The notes beneath the pieces were generated by a model. The model searched no databases, was not told the origin of the DNA, and saw only the letters and a program-made list of their open reading frames with translations. The translations under genes were made by a program, and so were the position numbers. From Adenophora triphylla var. japonica (taxonomy: Eukaryota; Streptophyta; Magnoliopsida; Asterales; Campanulaceae): DNA of 64,000 bases. Where the stretch lies: assembly GCA_022495995.1 (NCBI GenBank), contig JAFEMH010000738.1, positions 245,001 through 309,000 on the forward strand. Reading direction: 5' to 3'. Below, in pieces: positions 35,680 to 45,519 of the stretch. Numbering within the stretch: the first letter of the stretch is position 1; every line of letters starts with the position of its first letter.

Positions 35680-37394
35680 TGTAACGATGTTGCCATTTTT
35701 CGAAAGATTGGTATTATTCTTTTCTTTGAAAATCAATCGAAAAATACGGAGTCGCCACGCCATTTTTTGTTTTAAGGGCCAAAACTTTGAAAAATGCTCG
35801 AGATTAGATATTTGGGTTCGGAGGTCACGTTACACGCCGGGAAGAACGTTAGTGTTCACCCGGAATGCCTCGTAAAACGAGTCTTCCAAGCTTAAAAACC
35901 ATTTGTGTGTGTGTGTGTTCCTTTGGCCAAAATAAGCTTAAACTGAGAAAACTAAAAATTGGCAACTCTTTATAAGACATTAAGAAAGTCCCATGATTTT
36001 TGGTATGATTTTTGGGTTGAGTTTTGGTACTCAAAAGATTTTTTGAAGTTGAAAACCAATTCTGCCAGAATGAAAAAGGCAGTGGACACTTGATTTTAAA
36101 ATGGATTTAAGAGCTTTAAAAATTCAAAATCTGGGGAAAGCCCGAGAATGAAAGTTGTTAAAAACATCTTAAATAAGGTTTCTGCAAAAGACTTTCCTAT
36201 TTGGAGATGATTTGATAGACCAAAACCTTCTGGAAATCTCAGATATGTAATCTGAATTTCCAGAGACTGTTGAACTGACCTTTGGAAAATAATTTGAAAA
36301 TGGGAGTTTTAATCACGCAAAAAATAAAGTAAAAATATGTATGGAAAGCTCTTGATGTTGGATACAAAAAGTATTTTGTAGTCAACACCAAATTCCAAGT
36401 TCTTATGTGTCCAAAAAATTAGACCATGGACAGAGGTCCTAGAGAAAGGCTACTGGACAGCAACTTTCTCAAGAAGAAAAATGTGATTTTAAAAGGGGTT
36501 TGCATCCATGCTTGTCCCCATTTCCTTAGGCTTTGATTAGTAGTCACTAGACATTTTAGTGGTGATCTACTATATCAAACCATCCTTAGGGTACATTAGG
36601 ACTTAAGCATTTCATTTGCTTGGGAAGGGGAGTTTTATCCTTTGAAACAAAGATTTTTGTTGTGAAAATTGTTTTTAGGGTTTTGAAAATATGTTTGTAA
36701 GAAGTAAAAACAATTTTGAAAGAAATGTTGATCCTTGTAGAGGATCATCCATGGATATGAACTTCCATGGTGATCCTCTTGGATCTAAGGCAAGAGGAAA
36801 ACAAGTTACATCTTCAAAGTATGAGATGCATGCATGGATGGGATTTAGGGTAGGGAGAAGGAGGTTATACCTATCTTCTCTTGATTTTTTGAGTTTGAGG
36901 CTTGAATTTAAGAGTGTTTGAGGCTTAAATTTGAGAGTGAGTGGGTGTGATTTGGGAAAATAATCAAGAGAAAAAGGTGACAATTCAAGGGAATTCTCAC
37001 TGTTTTCTCTAGTATTTTCACCAAGGTGTTGCTGTGAATGAAGTTGTGGCTTCTTATTTCTGTGACTGAGGGGCTCAATTTATAGCCCTCTAAAAACTTC
37101 AGAGTCATCCGCGCGGATAGGAACCTCAGCGTGCACTGTTCATTAATTGCAGCTGCAGGCTTTGGACATAAGGAATATTTTCAAAAATATTCAAACTGGC
37201 TGTGTTTTTCAGCTTGCCAATTCGGGTTTTTTTACAATTTCTTTTCTTTTTAAGATTCTTTTCTTGGTTTAACCTTAAATAGCAATGCCTACTTTACCCT
37301 TGCTTTGTTAGAATAGTTAGGAATTGTTAGAAATGTTAAGACTTTCATTAATTTTCTAACGAAAATGCTAACAACTCAAATTGGAGCACTTACA
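35680..37394 (-). repeat. 3' LTR of the Ogre-like element
   Basis: 1715 bp, TG...CA, with a minus-strand TATA (TATAAATT at 37077-37084). The other LTR lacks about 420 bp corresponding to 36320-36770 and carries a short local duplication instead. The purine tract on the minus strand (CACCGAGGGGCTAC, 37395-37408) adjoins it. Confidence 0.9.
37077..37118 (-). promoter_or_regulatory. LTR promoter with palindrome ATCCGCGCGGAT
   Basis: On the minus strand the perfect 12-bp palindrome (37107-37118) lies 22 bp upstream of TATAAATT (37077-37084), followed by a leader. The same palindrome core is upstream of the two antisense genes. In the 5' LTR the copy at 53672-53683 has one change (ATCCGCGTGGAT). 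Confidence 0.6.
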
Positions 37395-37621
37395 GTAGCC
37401 CCTCGGTGACGGTGCTTTCGAAGGAAGCGGGGTCGTCGATAAGAGTAAGGCTCCATATTTGACAGGATGATCAAGTGATCGAGTGGCTGAACCTAGCGAT
37501 AGGCTTCCTACGTATCTCGAATGGTAATCAAGCCGGCCATAGTTCGGGTCTTTGACCCTGGAGTGACAGTTTTAGGATGTCAACCTGGCGAGCGAGTTCT
37601 GTAGTCGGTTGCTGAAAGAAA

Positions 37622-37830
37622 CTCTGCTGAGGATGGGAAATGACCATTTTGGTCTGATGGCTAGAGTCGTATATCCGCTCTGCTGGGGATAGTAATGACC
37701 ATTTTGTTCTGATGGTTAGAGTCGTATATCCGCTCTGCTGGGAATAGGAATGACCATTTTGGTCTGATGGTTAGAGTCGTATATTCGCTTTGCTGGGGAT
37801 AGGAATGACCATTTTGGTCTGATGGCTGAA
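37622..37830. repeat. 55-bp tandem array
   Basis: TGACCATTTTGGTCTGATGG recurs at 37641, 37696, 37751 and 37806, an exact 55-bp period, with TTAGAGTCGTATATCCGCTC between. Confidence 0.9.
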
Positions 37831-37909
37831 CCTAATGATAGGCTACCTACGTATCCTTAAGAGGAATCAAGCCAGTCGTAGTTCAGGTCTCTGACCCTGG
37901 AGTGACAGT

Positions 37910-38173
37910 GATGGCGTTTTAGGTGCCTCTAACCTCGGAGATGATGGCGTTTTAGGTGCCTCAGACCTTGAAGATGATGGCATTTTAGGTGCCTCGAACC
38001 TTGAAGATGATGGCGTTTTAGGTGCCTCAAACCTTGAAGATGATGGCGTTTTAGGTGCCTCAGACCTCGGAAATGATGGCGTTTTAGGTGCCTCAGACCT
38101 TGAAGATGATGGCGTTTTAGGTGCCTCGAACCTTGAAGATGATGGCGTTTTAGGTGCCTCGAACCTTGATAGT
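37910..38173. repeat. 33-bp tandem array, eight copies
   Basis: GATGGCGTTTTAGGTGCCTC starts at 37910 and repeats every 33 bp through 38141. Because the period is a multiple of three, the minus strand shows an open frame of repeated RFEAPKTPSSS; I treat this as a consequence of the array, not as a proven protein. Confidence 0.9.
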
Positions 38174-38403
38174 TTGGGAAAGATGTTACTTTGGTGGACT
38201 TCGTTTGAAGGGATCGGTCTTACGTCTGCTGCCGAGGGAAAGGATGCGGCCGTTGGTAGTGGCTGGACCTGTGATAGGCTACCTACGTATCCCGATTGGG
38301 GAATCAAGCCCTTACGTAGTTCGAAAAGCTGCTGGGGGTGGAATCGAGGGATCCCTTTGGCTTTTGCTGGGGAAAACGGGCTTACATTTTACGGCCGTCG
38401 GTG

Positions 38404-38835
38404 ATAATGAGGAAAGAGACGGGATTCCGTTATCTTTCTCGGAGAAATCGGACTTACGTTTTACTGCCGTTGATGATATTGATGAAAGAAACGGGATTCC
38501 GTTATCTTTCTCGGAGAAATCGGACTTACGTTTTACTGCCGTTGATGAAATTGATGAAAGAAACGGGATTCCGTTATCTTTCTCGGAGAAATCGGACTTA
38601 CGTTTTACGGCCATTGATGAAAGAAACGGGATTCCGTTAACTTTCTCAGAGATATCCGACTTACGTTTTACTGCCGTTGATGAAATTGATGAAAGAAACG
38701 GGATTCCGTTATCTTTCTCGGAGAAATCGAACTTACGTTTTACGGCCGTTGATGAAATTGATGAAAGAAACGGGATTCCGTTATCTTTCTCGGAGAAATC
38801 GGACTTACATTTTACGGCCGTTGATGATATTGAAA
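38404..38835. repeat. 72-bp tandem array, six copies
   Basis: GGGATTCCGTTATCTTTCTC recurs at 38421, 38493, 38565, 38628, 38700 and 38772; the period is 72 bp except for one 63-bp unit. Again a multiple of three, so plus-strand frames stay open (ERNGIPLSFSEKSDLRFTAV). Confidence 0.9.
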
Positions 38836-38942
38836 GGGGGTTAACTTTGGTTAACTCTGGTTAACTCTGTTAAGTTTGGGACTAAACTGCAGAGTCTTGA
38901 AATTTTAAAGGGCAAAATGGTCTTTTTGACCCTTCAATTTGG

Positions 38943-38982
38943 TCCGCGCGGAGGGGAATGCATCCCAAACTGGTTTTAAAAA
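38943..38982 (+). promoter_or_regulatory. Putative promoter of the PMD antisense gene
   Basis: TCCGCGCGGA (38943-38952) lies 21 bp before TTTTAAAAA (38974-38982, TATA-like) and about 155 bp before the ATG at 39107, with a CT/GA-rich leader between. Same palindrome core as the LTR and the second antisense gene. Confidence 0.5.
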
Positions 38983-39106
38983 GGCGCCGAGGCTTTCCTT
39001 CTTCTTCCTTGCCATTTTGAACACAGACGAGAGAGAAGGAGAGAGAAACCGCCATTTTTGGCCTAGGAAGCTTCGAAATCTTCCGATTTTCTTCGATTTT
39101 TGAGCA

Positions 39107-42050
39107 ATGGAACACGGGGGAGTCGCCATTCAAGATCAAGGACGCGGCCCGGTCGCGGAGAGGCGATTAGAGCTCGTTCGAATGAGGAGGCATTATTCTC
39201 TTTCGCAATCGATTGCGGAGGAGCCGTATCTCGATGCGTGGCAACATTGGGCCACTGATCCGAGTCTCCGTACGGTATACTTCGAATCTCTCCATTTTCT
39301 TTGTTCGAAATTGATTTTTGTGATTTTTTTTTTTTTTGAAAATTTCGAAAGTCAATGTTCTTGGGCTTGAAATTCGATTTTGATGCTTTGCATGTTGTAT
39401 TGAGTATATGGGTAACCCAAATGTGCAATTTGTTTGGAAAAAGAATGGGCATTTTGCCATTTTTTTTTTAATTTCAAAAATTGTAGTTAAAATTCGAAAA
39501 ATGTGTTCTTGGACCTTGAATCTTGACTTTGCATGTTGTAATGAGTATACGGGTAACCCAAATATGCATTTTGTTTGAAAAAAGAATGGGCATTTTGCCA
39601 CTTTTGAAATATGAGATGATGAAAATTTTCCCGAATTCGGGATGGATTTTTTTTGTTGCATGTAGGGTTTTTGCAATGAGATGTGTTTTTATGAATGATG
39701 CAAATGCATGTATGCATGGTTTTTGTAAAAAATATGATTTTTTGTGAAAAAATGGGACGGATTTTCGTTCCCGTTGATTGAATGAATGAATTGTAGAAAA
39801 TTGCTTATGCATGCTATTTCATGAAAAATGGGACGGAGTTTTTACTTTCGTTGACTCAATGTTATTGACATGTTTTTTTTTATATGCATGATGAATGATG
39901 GTTGCTGAAAAATCTTTTCTTTTGTGAGAAAAATGGGGCTGAGTCCATTGTATGCCGTTATGCTGCCGAATTTTCTTTAGAACTTTGTGATGCACATGTA
40001 GGCTTTCTCTTTTTTTTTTTATGCAAATGCAATTTTTTTTTGACATTTTTTTTTCAATTGCAGGGTGGAGATCGTTTTGTGACGGAGCAGCTGAATAAGC
40101 TGAAGACTCGAGGGTCAGTGGAGGCCGTGGTTGACCTGTGGGACCGGCTTCCAGTCCTGGGCAGAGGAGTTTTGATGAGTCCGAGACAGATCGTCATTGG
40201 GACTGGGTTGTATGAGTTTATTGAGTGTCTGAGGGGGTTGGTTAAGTTCCCCAAGAGTAAGGGCCTGATCTTTGCTTTGGCATAGCACTGGTGGGACACG
40301 ACCCACACATTTCATTTCTTCTGGGGCGAGGCCACGGTCACGCCTTCCGACTACGCTGCGATCACGGGCCTATCCTTTAAAGGACGGAGCATTGAGTGGA
40401 GGGATGGCTACAGCGACCTGGAGCTGCAGGATCTTCTGGGCTTTACCCCCATTCCCAAAAAGGGGATGGGGATGGAGTATGATGTGGTCCACGGGAAGAT
40501 CGTGGAGAGCATTGAGAGTTATGAGGCTGGGGATGAGAGAGTGGCTGCGGTGCAGATTGCTAGGGCTTTTTTATGGTTCGCCTTTTCGAGCACGCTGTTT
40601 GGACACGCTGAGGGGACGGCTATATTCGCTTTGCTGAGGACGTTGGAGGATGTGGAGATGGCTGGGGAGGTGTCTTGGGGAGAGGCAGGCTGGCAGAGCT
40701 ATATTTTGCTCTGGATCGGTATAGCCGGAAGGCTGTCAGCTCTCTGACGTACTTTGAGTTTCCTCTTGAGGTATAAGCTTCTGCTTTTTCTTTTCCTTAA
40801 GCACGCACTGTTCTTTTTGCACTTAGTTGATGTAATCTTCACCTTTCGTAGGTATGGGCTCTGGAGTTTTTTCACGTCACGATGTGGCGACAGCCGGCGG
40901 AGCACATCGGGGCATATCCGGCCATGCTCTCCTGGAGCAAGCATGCTCGGGAGAAGATAGGTTCCAGGGGGCGCACGACCCTCAAGTACAGGGATTGCCT
41001 GCCTTTGACGAGAGCTGAGACAGATGAGGGGATGGTTTTCTACCCCTGGGGCCGCTTCGACGTGGAGCAGCTGAAGGGTGCCGAGAGATGGACCGTGCAG
41101 CGGAGGATTTTGAGAGGTTTGACCTGTGATGTGTATTATCTGGGGGAGAGAGTGACGCACCATCATGGCGAGGGTGCGCCTCTGATGGCACCGGTGGAGC
41201 CTCCTGCCGACATGATGCATTCGAGTGAGAGATCGGAGACCTGGGGTGACTATCGAGGTGGCCAACACTTCTCGATGTTTGTGGCGATTGAGGAGTATTC
41301 GAGATTTATCTTGAGGAGGCTGAGGATGCCCCAGGTTCTTGAGAGAGAGGGGTTGGGGATCGTGCGGTACCCTCGATCGGACTTTTCGTTTGTCCAGGAC
41401 TGGGTTAGATTGAGGGTGCAGATCCCTCAACCTGAGCGGGTCCCACGAGCTTTTCGGCCTCGTCCGGATATGAAGGTACGGCTTTCGACTGTCTTTTCTT
41501 CTTTCCTTTCGCTTCATCATTTTTCGCATCAATTCTTTCTGACACTTTTGTTTCCGTGCAGTTCCCGGCTGTGGTGGTGGAGAAACTGACGAAGCAGGTG
41601 ATTGGTGCCAAGAGGTTCCTCAGAAGGATGGTTGCTTGTGAGGCTGCTCAGGGCAGAGCTAGACGGGCACAGCCGGCACCTGTGGAGCGGGAGACTTCCC
41701 CTATTCCTTCGGAGCATTCTACCGAGACTCCTCTCTCTCCTCTCATAGATCCCGGCATGGAGCTTCCTCCGGACCACGTCATCCTCGGGGATTTGCACGG
41801 GCAGGGGCACGTTTGGCACCACGGTGGGTCTTCTTCGCATGTCCAGGAGTCCGATGCGTTCACGTTTGGATATGACTTCTTTGCGGATCTCGGCTTGCCT
41901 TATCGTGGCGTGCCTGTTGATCCAGGCGAGCCTCTCTCTGGAGATGAGGACGACGATTCCGAGCCCGAGACATTCATGGCTACTGAGGAGGCGGGCCCAA
42001 GTCACAAGAGGGATCGGGGGAAAGCGCCGGCCACCGAGGATTTTCATTGA
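39107..42050 (+). pseudogene. Plant mobile domain (PMD) gene, four exons, antisense to the host element
   Basis: Exons 39107-39274, 40064-40770, 40852-41475 and 41562-42050 have GT-AG introns and agreeing phases, for about 660 residues. The protein has the aminotransferase-like plant mobile domain found in MAIN/MAIL proteins and in many plant transposons: YLDAWQHWATDPSLRT, then EAVVDLWDRL, THTFHFFWGEATVTPSDYAA, ITGLSFKGRSIEW, and after intron 2 VWALEFFHVTMWRQPAEHIG. The C-terminus is acidic and low-complexity. Two lesions disable it: TAG at 40283-40285 just before HWWDTTHTF (where Gln would fit) and a frameshift near 40691, after which the frame AELYFALDRYSRKAVSSLTY resumes. It lies opposite to gag-pol in the Ogre-like element. 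Function of such genes in retroelements is unknown. Confidence 0.78.
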
Positions 42051-42328
42051 TTATTTTTGATTGATTTCTGAGACTGTACCTATTTAGACAGATACACTTT
42101 TATTTTTCATGCACACTTCTTCTTTTTTTTTGGAATGTAATGATCTAGAATTACTTTTCTCTTTTATCTATTATGAATGCAATGTTGCATGAGCCCTGGT
42201 TTCTTGGCAAAGGTGTGAATGTTTGGAGCTATGAACTGTTTGGACAGGCTTTGCACAGGTTTCGAGCAAAATATTCCTCCGTGGTGCAGCAGTTGGAACT
42301 GCTGCAGATTTTTTTTGGCGACATTCCC

Positions 42329-42401
42329 ATCCGCGCGGATAGGGGTGGATTCTGACAGTTTTCATTTATTTTGGTGGTTGGATCTGGTTTAGGGCATAAA
42401 T
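42329..42401 (+). promoter_or_regulatory. Putative promoter of the second antisense gene
   Basis: The perfect palindrome ATCCGCGCGGAT (42329-42340) is followed 54 bp later by GCATAAAT (42394-42401, TATA-like) and then a GA-rich leader to the ATG at 42465. Sixteen bases, CATCCGCGCGGATAGG, are identical to the plus strand of the LTR at 37106. Confidence 0.5.
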
Positions 42402-42464
42402 GTCACCTGAAACTTCATCTTCTTCAGTTCAAACTGGAATTTCGGGAGAGAAGAGAGAAAAGCC

Positions 42465-43970
42465 ATGGAAATGCCCAAAAATTCTCTAAAATTGTCCAAA
42501 GAAATCCAAATGTCATTCTTTGAAAAGTTCAAGGAGTGGTGTAGAGAGATTATGCATGAGAGGAGGTCATTCTTTGAAGAAAGGTACAAGATAAAGTGCT
42601 TGTGGTCTCTCAAAGAATTGGTTCCGGACTATGATCTTTTGAGGGCTTCTTCTTCATTTTGGGATACTAGAAGGCATGTTTTTTGCTTTTCTTACAATGA
42701 AGTTGTTCCGACCGTTGAAGAATTCCGGGATTTGCTTGGCGGTCCCGAGGTGGAAGAGATTGCAATTCCTTCGCCCGGAGGAGCCTCTTTCGTTGACAAG
42801 TTGTGCAACCTTCTTCATCTTTCCCCGGAGGAAGCACAAGGTATGATCTGTGGTCCCGATCATTTTGACATTTCTGGTCTTCCTGATAGATTTAGGGGCT
42901 TAGGCTTGCTTGATGATGCCTATTGGGATGCTTTTGCGCTCTGTGTGTTTGGTACCTTGTTCATGGTTTATTCCTTTGGAATTTGTCATCGGGCTTTGCT
43001 GGATGTGGTTGTACACTGCCGTTCGGGCTGGGATGTTATGCCCTTGATCCTGGGGGAGACTTTTCATGCTCTTGATAGGTTGGTTACCGGGAAGCGGTAT
43101 ATGCACGGAGGCAGCCCGTTTCTCTTGACTATGTGGCTGATGGAGTGCCTGGGGGTTCTTCGCGAAACTTCCGATGTGGTCAAACCTTGGACATTTGCCA
43201 GGAGAGGGGTTACCGTGGATCTTGATGATCAGGGCTCATGGGAGCGTTGGATGGCTTTTCGCCAGACCGCGGACATCAGGTGGTCGATGCCTCATTGGCG
43301 GATAGAGACTCGGAGAGTTCTTCAGGATGGGTCTCATGTGGTTCTGCTTCCGAGGCTTTCTCAGTCCAGTTTTTACATTCCGACTCTGGTTCTCAGACAG
43401 TTTGGCCTGGAGCAGGCTCCCTTGGAGGGCTTTGAGGACATAGCTACCAGGGTGGTAGCTTCTGTTTCGATGGAGGATCCTTCGGTGTTCCCATTTCTTT
43501 CCCGAGCATGGAGGCATGACGTCTTTCCTTCCAGGGTTATCCTCAGGCGTCCGGGACACGTGTTTCTGACCACTTGGTACTTGGATTGGTACAAGAGGCA
43601 TTTGGGGGAGACGCAGGTGGCTATTTTGAGACGGCGTGAGGCCATTGTTGGTATGGGAGACATGACGGTTTCTGAGAGGAGGAGAGCTGAGGCGAGGGCC
43701 AACCCTCATGATAGGAGCGGAGATGTTGTGACCGACTATGAGGCTTATGTCAGGAGACAGGAGAGGAGGATTCCTATGTTGCCAGCTCGGCTACAGGAGA
43801 TGAGAGATGAGGCTAGGGCTACTAAGGCCTTGACAAATGCGGGTTTGATAGATCCTGTCCCTACACCAGAGCTTGGTAGGCGGCAGACCGACATTTTTCC
43901 AGTGCAGAAGAAGAAGACCCGAAGAGGAGGGAAGAAGAGGGGAGAAGCCAGTACGAGTAGCTTGGAGTGA
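42465..43970 (+). CDS. Intact DUF7745-like antisense protein, 501 aa, intronless
   Basis: A single uninterrupted frame with a plausible start in a GA-rich leader. The N-terminal half reads like the DUF7745 family of plant transposon-associated proteins: a helical start, then CFSYNEVVPTVEEFRDLLGG (the VPT-EE-LL pattern), ALCVFGTLFMVYSFGICHRA, ILGETFHALDRLVTGK, and PFLLTMWLMECLG. The C-terminal part is rich in Arg and Glu (coiled-coil-like, residues 390-460) and ends in a strongly basic KKKTRRGGKKRGE tail that could act in nuclear import or nucleic-acid binding. It sits tail-to-tail with the integrase of the element, 440 bp apart, and just downstream of the PMD gene. All neighbours are broken while this frame is intact, which suggests recent activity or selection. 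The family name is from memory of motifs and needs a profile search. Confidence 0.65.
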   Translation: MEMPKNSLKLSKEIQMSFFEKFKEWCREIMHERRSFFEERYKIKCLWSLKELVPDYDLLRASSSFWDTRRHVFCFSYNEVVPTVEEFRDLLGGPEVEEIAIPSPGGASFVDKLCNLLHLSPEEAQGMICGPDHFDISGLPDRFRGLGLLDDAYWDAFALCVFGTLFMVYSFGICHRALLDVVVHCRSGWDVMPLILGETFHALDRLVTGKRYMHGGSPFLLTMWLMECLGVLRETSDVVKPWTFARRGVTVDLDDQGSWERWMAFRQTADIRWSMPHWRIETRRVLQDGSHVVLLPRLSQSSFYIPTLVLRQFGLEQAPLEGFEDIATRVVASVSMEDPSVFPFLSRAWRHDVFPSRVILRRPGHVFLTTWYLDWYKRHLGETQVAILRRREAIVGMGDMTVSERRRAEARANPHDRSGDVVTDYEAYVRRQERRIPMLPARLQEMRDEARATKALTNAGLIDPVPTPELGRRQTDIFPVQKKKTRRGGKKRGEASTSSLE

Positions 43971-44410
43971 CCTTGAGGTTTCTGAGTATCCCTTTCTTGT
44001 CGTAGCAGACACATTAGTTGAATTATGTATCTTAGTTTCTTATAGCAGGTTGTAAGTCGTAGGAATGAACCGAGCTTAGACTCATCAAAGAGTTTTTAAC
44101 TGTAATGAATATGTGAATTGCTTTAGAGTTTTTCAAGATGCTTTCATGGTCTGATTAATGTATGACTTTTATTTGTGTTTTAGACCAAACCGTTTCCGGC
44201 TGCCTACGTTCCCTCATACTAAGGGCTCAGGTCTCCGTAGTTCGACCCGGTTAAAATTTTTGTTTTTTTTTTGTTTTTTTTTCTTGTGCAACCCTGTTTT
44301 TTACCTAGGCCGCCCTTTTCGGGTTTCAATCTAGTTGGGTATTACTCTTTTAGCACTCTTTTTTTTTTGATATATATTTTTTTGTTTTTTTTTTGTTTTG
44401 ACTCAGTGTT
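43971..44410. other. Convergent intergenic spacer inside the Ogre-like element
   Basis: Contains T-rich runs and, at 44185-44250, the fourth copy of the stem motif (GGCTGCCTACGTTCCC ... CTCCGTAGTTCGACCCGG). Either gene end could use polyadenylation signals here; none was singled out. Confidence 0.5.
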
Positions 44411-45190
44411 CTACGCGTAGTATCTGCGCAGCTTGTCGCCATTCACTGGGTGTACAAAAGGATTTCCGTCGAGGTCTGCAAGTTGCATGGCTCCTCCGGA
44501 GAAGATTTTCTGAACGACATATGGCCCGACCCATACAGGCTCCCATTTGCCAAGCGGGTTGATGCGGACTGGGGGCTTCTCTTTCTGAACGAGATCACCT
44601 TCCCGGATCTCCCGATGTTTCACTTTCTTATCGAAGGCTCTGGCCATCCTTCCTTGGTAAGCTCGGATGTGTTCCATGGCTTTCAATCGGCGTTTATCTA
44701 GTAGGGCCAATTCATCATGGCGACTTTGGAGCCATTCGACCTCGTTGATTTGGCTTTCCAACAGCACACGGAGCAAAGGGATTTCTAGCTCGATTGGGAG
44801 TACGGCTTCCATTCCGTAGGTAAGAGCAAACGGTGTTTCCCCGGTTGCCGTTCTGACAGATGTTCTGTAGCCCCAGAGAGCAAGGTGAAGTTTCTCGGGC
44901 CAATCTCGACCTCGGACATCCATTTTCCGAATGATGTTTTCCAAGGTCTTGTTTGCTCCTTCAACGGCTCCGTTGGTTTGGGGCCTATAGGGAGATGACT
45001 TGTGACGGGTTATTCTGAATTCCGCCAGTAGCCTATCGCATTCTCCTTCAAAGTGGGATCCATTATCTGAGATGATTTCGGCTGGCAACCCGTATCTGCA
45101 TATGATGTTCTCTTTGATGAAGAGGGATACTTTCTTTGAATTGAGGATTTTGTAGGGCATCCTTTTCAGTTCCTTCGAAGAAACTACCAA
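44411..45190 (-). pseudogene. Integrase (C-terminal two thirds) of the Ogre-like element
   Basis: Integrase joins element cDNA to the chromosome. The open frame contains the catalytic core from the second Asp on (YGLPAEIISDNGSHFEG, then SSPYRPQTNGAVEGANKTLE with the catalytic Glu), TATGETPFALTYGMEAVLPI, and the C-terminal GKWEPVWVGPYVVQKIF fold. The first part of the domain, with the HHCC zinc finger and first Asp, is missing. Upstream at about 45185-45290 the sequence still matches the segment that normally precedes RT (NLGTAEEPKETQIG on the minus strand). RT, RNase H and the integrase start were therefore removed by one deletion that fused this pre-RT segment to mid-integrase. Confidence 0.88.
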
Positions 45191-45519
45191 TCTGCGTCTC
45201 TTTAGGCTCTTCCGCAGTTCCCAGATTCACACTTGCCAAAATCTCTTCGGCAGCTTGGGCTCGATTTTCCTCTTTTCGAGCAACCTGCTTAAAGATTTTT
45301 TGATATATTGTTCGTTTAATGTGTCTGCTTCTTTATCTAATGAATCATTATTAAATGTTTTTTTTTTAAATTATTAGTTAATTTATCATTAGTTAAAGTG
45401 GCAATCAAGGGATACTCAGAAAGGTTCGTCATTTCATTAAGAACGAAAGGAAATACAGTCTTGGCTACAATTTCGTAGTCTTCAGGCGTAAGGCCATCGG
45501 ACGACTCTAGCGACTCAAA

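Larger units (their letters stand above)
37484..38323. repeat. Three copies of a motif pairing CCTACGTA with (T)ACGTAGTTC
   Basis: Copies at 37484-37570, 37822-37910 and 38260-38323 share the layout GATAGGCTACCTACGTATC, a short variable loop with AATCAAGCC, then CGTAGTTC; the first two continue with GACCCTGGAGTGACAGT. CTACGTA can pair with TACGTAG, giving a stem. A fourth copy is at 44185-44250. The blocks separate the tandem arrays described below. Confidence 0.6.

Noticed and set aside
37867..38307. Minus-strand protein of repeated RFEAPKTPSSS
   Set aside because: The frame stays open because the period is 33 bp; it contains no other domain and is better explained by the tandem array.
40699..42047. 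Long minus-strand frames opposite the PMD gene
   Set aside because: Shadows of the plus-strand exons; Arg/Ser/Pro-rich translations without family resemblance, and the plus strand has agreeing splice sites.
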